A stretch of 10,201 nucleotides of DNA, from contig DCTG01000195.1 in assembly GCA_002329245.1 (NCBI GenBank), forward strand, positions 33,764-43,964. Reading direction: 5' to 3'. Both the position numbers and the translations under genes were made by a program. This document shows, in pieces, positions 6,850 through 10,201 of this stretch (positions are counted from its first letter, which is position 1; each line of letters begins with the position of its first letter). Under the pieces are notes generated by a model. That model was given only the letters and a program-made list of their open reading frames with translations. It had not been told where the DNA came from and did not search any database. Source of the stretch: Clostridiales bacterium UBA1446. Its GTDB lineage: Bacteria > Bacillota > Clostridia > Oscillospirales > Oscillospiraceae.

Positions 6850-7362
6850 TTATGACCTGTCCGTGCGCTCTTCCTCGCAGCGGGCGAGCGCAAAGCAAAG
6901 GTCTGAAAGCCTGTTGAAAAACAGAAGAAGCGCTTCCGGAACCGGTTCCTCCGCGTGAAGGCGCCAAAGCAGACGCTCCGCCCTGCGGGCGACGGTGCGG
7001 CTCACATGCAGCGCGGCGCTTCCCGGGCTTGCGCCGGGAAGGACAAAGCCGCGCACGGGAGGCAAAGGCGCGTAAAAACGGTCGATCGCCTCTTCCAGCC
7101 GCTTGACCTCTTCCGCTCCGATGCAGGCCTTACAGTCACCGACCGTGGCCACTTCCGCCATAGCGGTAACCAGCAGCGTTTCCATGGTGAGAACGGTATC
7201 CTTAACGCCGGAATCGGTGCAAAGCGAGCGGGCAAGCCCGAGCGACGCCTGCAGCTCGTCGATTGTCCCGTAGGTTTCCACGCGCAGGCTGTCTTTTCGC
7301 ACCCGCTGGCCGGAATAGAGGGAAGTCTCACCCCTGTCGCCGCCTTTTGTGTAGATTTTCAC
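6850..7362 (-). CDS. pduO: Cob(I)alamin adenosyltransferase, PduO type
   Basis: The enzyme transfers the 5'-deoxyadenosyl group from ATP to cob(I)alamin, making adenosylcobalamin. The 170-residue protein matches single-domain PduO/MMAB enzymes. ATP-binding elements are the N-terminal TKGGDRGETS (5-14), VRKDS (21-25) and YGTIDELQA (31-39, with D35). The cobalamin and ATP site elements are F106, SRTVARRAER (121-130, with R126 and R130) and FFNRLSDLCFALAR (148-161, with N150 and D154). Translation starts at a GTG (7362), supported by a strong AAAGGAGG 9 bases upstream. It lies 38 bp after the second S-subunit gene and 35 bp before the MmgE/PrpD gene. Its place right behind two B12-binding subunits says the mutases use adenosylcobalamin and that the operon carries its own cofactor supply. 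Confidence 0.95.
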   Translation of the reverse strand: MKIYTKGGDRGETSLYSGQRVRKDSLRVETYGTIDELQASLGLARSLCTDSGVKDTVLTMETLLVTAMAEVATVGDCKACIGAEEVKRLEEAIDRFYAPLPPVRGFVLPGASPGSAALHVSRTVARRAERLLWRLHAEEPVPEALLLFFNRLSDLCFALARCEEERTDRS

Positions 7363-7400
7363 CGATCCGCACCTCCTTTTCCGTTTGGCGCGTGTTCCAA

Positions 7401-7835
7401 TTATTCGATTCCGAGGTCTTTTTTCAGATATTCGACCGCTTCCTGCGCCGTGCAGGTGTTCTTGAAGACGCGATTGAACCCCATGTCTGCAAATCGTTTT
7501 TCAATCTGCGGCCAGTTCCGCTCCAGCTCCAGCGGGGCGGCTACGGTCCCGCCGGCGTAGAGGATAATATCGCCCAGGCCGGCCTCGATGCACTTGTCGC
7601 GCAGGCCCTCGCAGTCGATGAGTCCCATGCCGTAGGACGAGGACACCAAGATCGCGTCCGCGTTGATTTCGATGGCTGCGTCGATGAATTCCTGCTGCGG
7701 AACGACGGCGCCCAAAAACGCGACGGTGAAGCCGGCTTCCCGGAAAGCCTGCGTCAGCACCCAGCCGCCGATCATATGGGCGTCCTGGCCGATGGTGCCG
7801 ATGACGACGCTTTTGTTTACCTTGCGGTTTGCCAT
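7401..7835 (-). CDS. glmS: B12-binding S (sigma) subunit of glutamate-mutase-type enzyme, copy 1
   Basis: This small Rossmann-like subunit binds cobalamin in the base-off/His-on form and joins the E subunit to make an active mutase. The 144 residues (about 137 in clostridial GlmS) carry GQDAHMIGG (16-24), the DxHxxG signature in which H20 is the lower cobalt ligand, then SSSYGMGLID (65-74), which holds the nucleotide tail, and YAGGT (93-97). The similarity to methylaspartate mutase sigma runs end to end. The ATG at 7835 has GAGGAGG 9 bases upstream, and this site overlaps the TGA of the upstream E gene, so the pair is probably translationally coupled. The protein differs from the copy at 9360-9794 only in its last residue (Glu versus Ala). 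The symbol reflects family membership; the substrate of the complex is probably not glutamate. Confidence 0.93.
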   Translation of the reverse strand: MANRKVNKSVVIGTIGQDAHMIGGWVLTQAFREAGFTVAFLGAVVPQQEFIDAAIEINADAILVSSSYGMGLIDCEGLRDKCIEAGLGDIILYAGGTVAAPLELERNWPQIEKRFADMGFNRVFKNTCTAQEAVEYLKKDLGIE

Positions 7836-8200
7836 AGTGTGATTCCTCCTCAGTCTTTCTTGATCACCGGCAGACGGGACGCGTACTGCAGGTCGGCAAC
7901 CACCATGTCGAAGGAAAGCGGCCGCCCCTCTTTCTTCTCGCGGCTCTTCAGTTTCTCAAGATGGTATTCCTTGACTTCCTTGGGCAGCGGCATATCGCCG
8001 ATATCAAAATAGCGCATCGCGTTTTCCGCGTCCCGCATCAGGCGCACGGTGCCCCGGTTGTATCTCCATGGAGAGACCATGGTCTGAACCCAGCCCGCGT
8101 CGACGCCGAGGCACACGCCGAGGGCAATGTCGCCGTCGCCCGCCTCGAGACACTTTTCCATCATGGCGCGCACTTCCATCTCCAGATACTTTTCCTCTTC
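7401..8200 (-). repeat. Tandem gene duplication, unit A (E 3' end plus S)
   Basis: This segment is homologous to 9360-10201 in the same orientation: the S gene is about 93% identical in bases, and the flanking E gene 3' end is also alignable, with a 45-base perfectly identical run at 7949-7993 (matching 9950-9994). The gap between E and S differs in length (14 bp here, 59 bp in unit B). The homology probably continues upstream through the whole E gene, but the other copy leaves the window. Confidence 0.9.
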
Positions 8201-9331
8201 CAGAACCTCCGCGCAAATCGGCGTCCGCTGCGCGCCGAGCAGCCGCTCCAGATGGAGCGCCATACGGACGGAAGCGGCCATGCCTTCCTTGGTCGGAGTC
8301 GCGAAGGCCTCGTCCTGGCATTTGAGGATCAGGGCGGTGCTGCCGCCCATAACGCCGATCATGACGGCAAGATTCATCATGGCGCTGGCCTCTTCCAGCC
8401 GCGCGGGGAAAGCGCCCTGGAACATGTTGTTGTTGACGATGAACTCAATATCGTTGTAGCCGAAGCGCCTGCAGTATTCCTCGCACAACCTTTTGGTCAC
8501 ACGCATCATGGCGGTGTCCTGAATCAGGTTCATGTTGATGCCGAACTCAAAATAGATCTGCTTGAGGCCCTGTTCCGCGCCGAGCAGGGACTGCGCCACC
8601 ATGATAAAGGCTTTGAAGCCGCAGCTGTCGTACCCCGTAAGATTGCAGGAAATGTGCGGACTTTGGGGGACGCCCTTTTCGTGGTAAATGGCCGCAAGAC
8701 GGGATTCATACTGGTTGATGCGGATTTCTTCCGCGAGGGGAATATCCTTGCAATGCGCCATACACTCGGTGATGGAGCGGCAGTTGCACGCGTTCCATCC
8801 CGCGGCCAATGCCGTTTCGGAAGCGAGACGGCCGTCTTCGTCCGTGGAGTTTAACGTCATGGGGGATTTGATGGCCCGCTTGATCTTTCGGGCTTCCTCG
8901 ACGCCGAAATTTACAATGGGCCAGCCGTTAAGCATGGTTTTGCCTTCCTTGCGGCTGCGCTCAATTCCTTCGGCGGCAAGTTTATATTTATTCTTGCGGG
9001 TATAGGAGTCGGAAAAAATGTTCCAGAGCCCGTTGGGCACGATGGCGGTTTCGTTTTCCACAAAGCTCATGCCCTCGATCATAAATTCGGTCAGACCCTG
9101 GCCGAACTGCGGCTGGAAGAGGTGATACCCCTTTTCGCAGGCGTCCTTGACATGCATGGCATAGTTGCGCCCCAGACCGACGGAGAGCTCCTTCGCGGCG
9201 GCGATATTCTCATCCAAGTTCTCAAGCATTTTCCCCGTTTCCCACTGGGGGAGCACTTCTTCTTTCCGGATGCGGAAAAACTCTTCGTCTGAAAGCCGTT
9301 TGTTCCGAATCTTATATTTCGTCTTATCCAT
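7850..9331 (-). CDS. Catalytic E (epsilon) subunit homologue of methylaspartate (glutamate) mutase, altered substrate pocket
   Basis: This 493-residue TIM-barrel-type subunit aligns along its length with clostridial GlmE (483 residues). Matching blocks include DSYTRKNKY, TMLNGWPIVNFGV, LLGAEQG, TPTKEG and GRPLSFDMV. It would catalyse adenosylcobalamin-dependent carbon-skeleton rearrangement with the S subunit. Compared with GlmE from memory, R100 is kept (R112), as are the adenosyl-contacting K326 and E330 (K337, E341). The substrate residues R66, R149, E171, Y177 and Y181 are replaced by Q75, N161, N183, E189 and H193. The same region carries four cysteines (C182, C184, C190, C194). Glutamate is therefore an unlikely substrate. 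The ATG at 9331 is chosen because GGGAG lies 7 bases upstream; a TTG at 9355 is in frame but precedes that site. The gene follows S copy 2 by 28 bp and precedes S copy 1 by 14 bp. Confidence 0.9.
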   Translation of the reverse strand: MDKTKYKIRNKRLSDEEFFRIRKEEVLPQWETGKMLENLDENIAAAKELSVGLGRNYAMHVKDACEKGYHLFQPQFGQGLTEFMIEGMSFVENETAIVPNGLWNIFSDSYTRKNKYKLAAEGIERSRKEGKTMLNGWPIVNFGVEEARKIKRAIKSPMTLNSTDEDGRLASETALAAGWNACNCRSITECMAHCKDIPLAEEIRINQYESRLAAIYHEKGVPQSPHISCNLTGYDSCGFKAFIMVAQSLLGAEQGLKQIYFEFGINMNLIQDTAMMRVTKRLCEEYCRRFGYNDIEFIVNNNMFQGAFPARLEEASAMMNLAVMIGVMGGSTALILKCQDEAFATPTKEGMAASVRMALHLERLLGAQRTPICAEVLEEEKYLEMEVRAMMEKCLEAGDGDIALGVCLGVDAGWVQTMVSPWRYNRGTVRLMRDAENAMRYFDIGDMPLPKEVKEYHLEKLKSREKKEGRPLSFDMVVADLQYASRLPVIKKD

Positions 9332-9359
9332 ACTGATTCTCCCTTCCGATATCAAATGA

Positions 9360-9794
9360 TTACGCGATTCCTAAGTCTTTTTTCAGATATTCAACCGCTT
9401 CCTGCGCCGTGCAGGTGTTCTTGAAGACGCGGTTGAATCCCATGTCTGCAAATCGTTTTTCGATCTGCGGCCAGTTCCGCTCCAGCTCCAACGGGGCGGC
9501 TACGGTTCCGCCGGCGTAGAGGATAATATCGCCCAGACCGGCCTCGATGCATTTGTCGCGAAGCCCCTCGCAGTCAATGAGTCCCATGCCGTAGGATGAG
9601 GATACCAAAATCGCGTCCGCGTTGATTTCAATGGCGGCGTCTATGAATTCCTGCTGCGGTACGACGGCACCTAAAAACGCGACGGTGAATCCGGCTTCCC
9701 GGAAGGCCTGCGTCAGCACCCAGCCGCCGATCATATGGGCGTCCTGCCCGATGGTGCCGATGACAACGCTTTTGTTTACCTTGCGATTTGCCAT
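9360..9794 (-). CDS. glmS: B12-binding S (sigma) subunit of glutamate-mutase-type enzyme, copy 2
   Basis: The product is identical to the S subunit at 7401-7835 in 143 of 144 residues, ending in Ala instead of Glu. It carries the same B12-binding motifs (D18-A-H20-x-x-G23, SSSYG at 65-69, GGT at 95-97). By hand comparison the two genes differ at about 29 of 435 bases, all but the last-codon changes being silent. The ATG at 9794 has AGGAGG 10 bases upstream. It follows the partial E gene by 59 bp and precedes the complete E gene by 28 bp, giving the order E-S-E-S. The 59-bp gap upstream (9795-9853) is AT-rich beyond the ribosome binding site, with no promoter I can support. Confidence 0.93.
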   Translation of the reverse strand: MANRKVNKSVVIGTIGQDAHMIGGWVLTQAFREAGFTVAFLGAVVPQQEFIDAAIEINADAILVSSSYGMGLIDCEGLRDKCIEAGLGDIILYAGGTVAAPLELERNWPQIEKRFADMGFNRVFKNTCTAQEAVEYLKKDLGIA

Positions 9795-9853
9795 ACTGTG
9801 GATTCCTCCTATTCTCCGTTTCCGTTATTTTCCGATTTTACAATACTATAACA

Positions 9854-10201
9854 CTATTTTATAACATTGGGAAGCCGCGAGGCGTACTGCAGATCGGCAA
9901 CGACCATGTCGAAGGAGAGCGGCCGCCCCTCTTTCTTTGCGCGGCTCTGCAGTTTCTCAAGATGGTATTCCTTGACTTCCTTGGGCAGCGGCATGTCGCC
10001 GGTATCGTAGTAGCGCACCGCGTTTTCCGCGTCCCGCATGAGCAGGATATTTCCCTTATTGTATTTCCATGGAGAAATCATCGTCGTAATCCAGCCTGCG
10101 TCCACGCCTTTACACAGCCCGACCGCGATATCGCCGTTACCAATCTCCAGATGTTTTTCCATCATCGCCCGCACTTCAAGCTCTAAATACTTCATTTCTT
10201 C
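9854..10201 (-). CDS. 3' part of a second E-subunit gene, glutamate-mutase-like
   Basis: The frame runs open off the right edge; 115 C-terminal residues are visible, beginning EEMKYLELEVRAMMEK. They align without gaps, except at the extreme C-terminus, to residues 378-493 of the complete E subunit, with about 21 differences. Nineteen of these fall in the first two thirds, and only two in the segment from GDMPLPKEVK to ASRLP. An internal ATG at 10195 is not a start, because the upstream codons also match the paralogue. The parts that would show the substrate-binding residues lie outside the window. The gene ends in TAG at 9854, 59 bp before S copy 2, and is the first visible gene of the operon. 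Confidence 0.88.
   Translation of the reverse strand, partial: EEMKYLELEVRAMMEKHLEIGNGDIAVGLCKGVDAGWITTMISPWKYNKGNILLMRDAENAVRYYDTGDMPLPKEVKEYHLEKLQSRAKKEGRPLSFDMVVADLQYASRLPNVIK

Larger units (their letters stand above)
9360..10201 (-). repeat. Tandem gene duplication, unit B (E 3' end plus S)
   Basis: This is the upstream copy of the E-S pair, homologous to 7401-8200. It is cut by the right edge of the window. Both units sit in the same operon with no mobile-element genes or flanking short repeats seen between them, so simple tandem duplication within the operon is the likely origin. Confidence 0.9.

Noticed and set aside
7961..8854. A long open frame on the + strand opposite the E subunit.
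   Set aside because: It is the complementary-strand shadow of the mutase gene. A similar antisense frame appears opposite the paralogue (9788-10186), which follows from homology of the real genes.
7850..9331. Naming the enzyme a genuine glutamate (methylaspartate) mutase.
   Set aside because: The fold and B12 partner fit, but most glutamate-contacting residues are replaced, so only family membership is claimed.
9795..9853. The AT-rich 59-bp gap before S copy 2, as an internal promoter.
   Set aside because: No -35/-10 pair with acceptable spacing was found; the gap is better read as an untranslated spacer within the operon.
7401..10201. The duplicated units as a composite mobile element or integration site.
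   Set aside because: No transposase, integrase, terminal inverted repeat or target-site duplication was seen. The repeats are protein-coding paralogues inside one operon.

Overview
The window looks like chromosomal DNA of a moderately GC-rich anaerobic Bacillota, probably class Clostridia. The signs are strong AGGAGG-type ribosome binding sites, sigma-A promoters with near-perfect hexamers, a textbook CIRCE operator, and a B12-dependent glutamate-mutase-type operon of the kind found in amino-acid or carboxylate fermenters. Genus cannot be fixed from the sequence alone. No rRNA, tRNA, CRISPR array, insertion sequence or phage gene was seen.

Left part (1-4735): four independent transcription units. 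(1) The 3' end of an unrecognised + strand gene for an exported protein with a C-terminal membrane anchor, ending at a long perfect hairpin (985-1025) that can also serve the converging unit. (2) A single-gene minus-strand unit for non-hydrolysing UDP-GlcNAc 2-epimerase (wecB/mnaA type), with a consensus promoter at 2282-2310. (3) Diverging from it, an hsp20 small heat-shock gene with a consensus sigma-A promoter (2441-2469), a perfect CIRCE operator with 14-bp arms (2476-2512) and its own terminator (3002-3034). (4) A minus-strand DUF2142 polytopic membrane protein with an extended -10 promoter.

Right part (10201 down to 4704, minus strand): one compact operon that enters from beyond the right edge. 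In order of transcription it holds a glutamate-mutase-like E subunit (3' part only), an S subunit (B12-binding), a second E, a second S, a PduO-type cob(I)alamin adenosyltransferase, an MmgE/PrpD-family protein, a DUF1847 cysteine-rich protein, and a hairpin terminator. Gaps are 14-59 bp, and two Shine-Dalgarno sequences overlap the preceding stop codon. The adenosyltransferase would supply adenosylcobalamin to the mutases.

The most interesting content is this operon. The S subunits keep the B12-binding DxHxxG signature. The complete E subunit is clearly a GlmE homologue, yet it has replaced most residues that hold glutamate in the true enzyme (two of three claw arginines, the glutamate and both tyrosines) while keeping the residues that contact the adenosyl group. 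The E-S pair is tandemly duplicated: the S proteins differ at one residue although their genes differ at about 29 bases, while the two E proteins have diverged. I infer a pair of B12-dependent carbon-skeleton mutases for a non-glutamate substrate, sharing essentially one S subunit and coupled to an MmgE/PrpD enzyme. The substrate is unknown.
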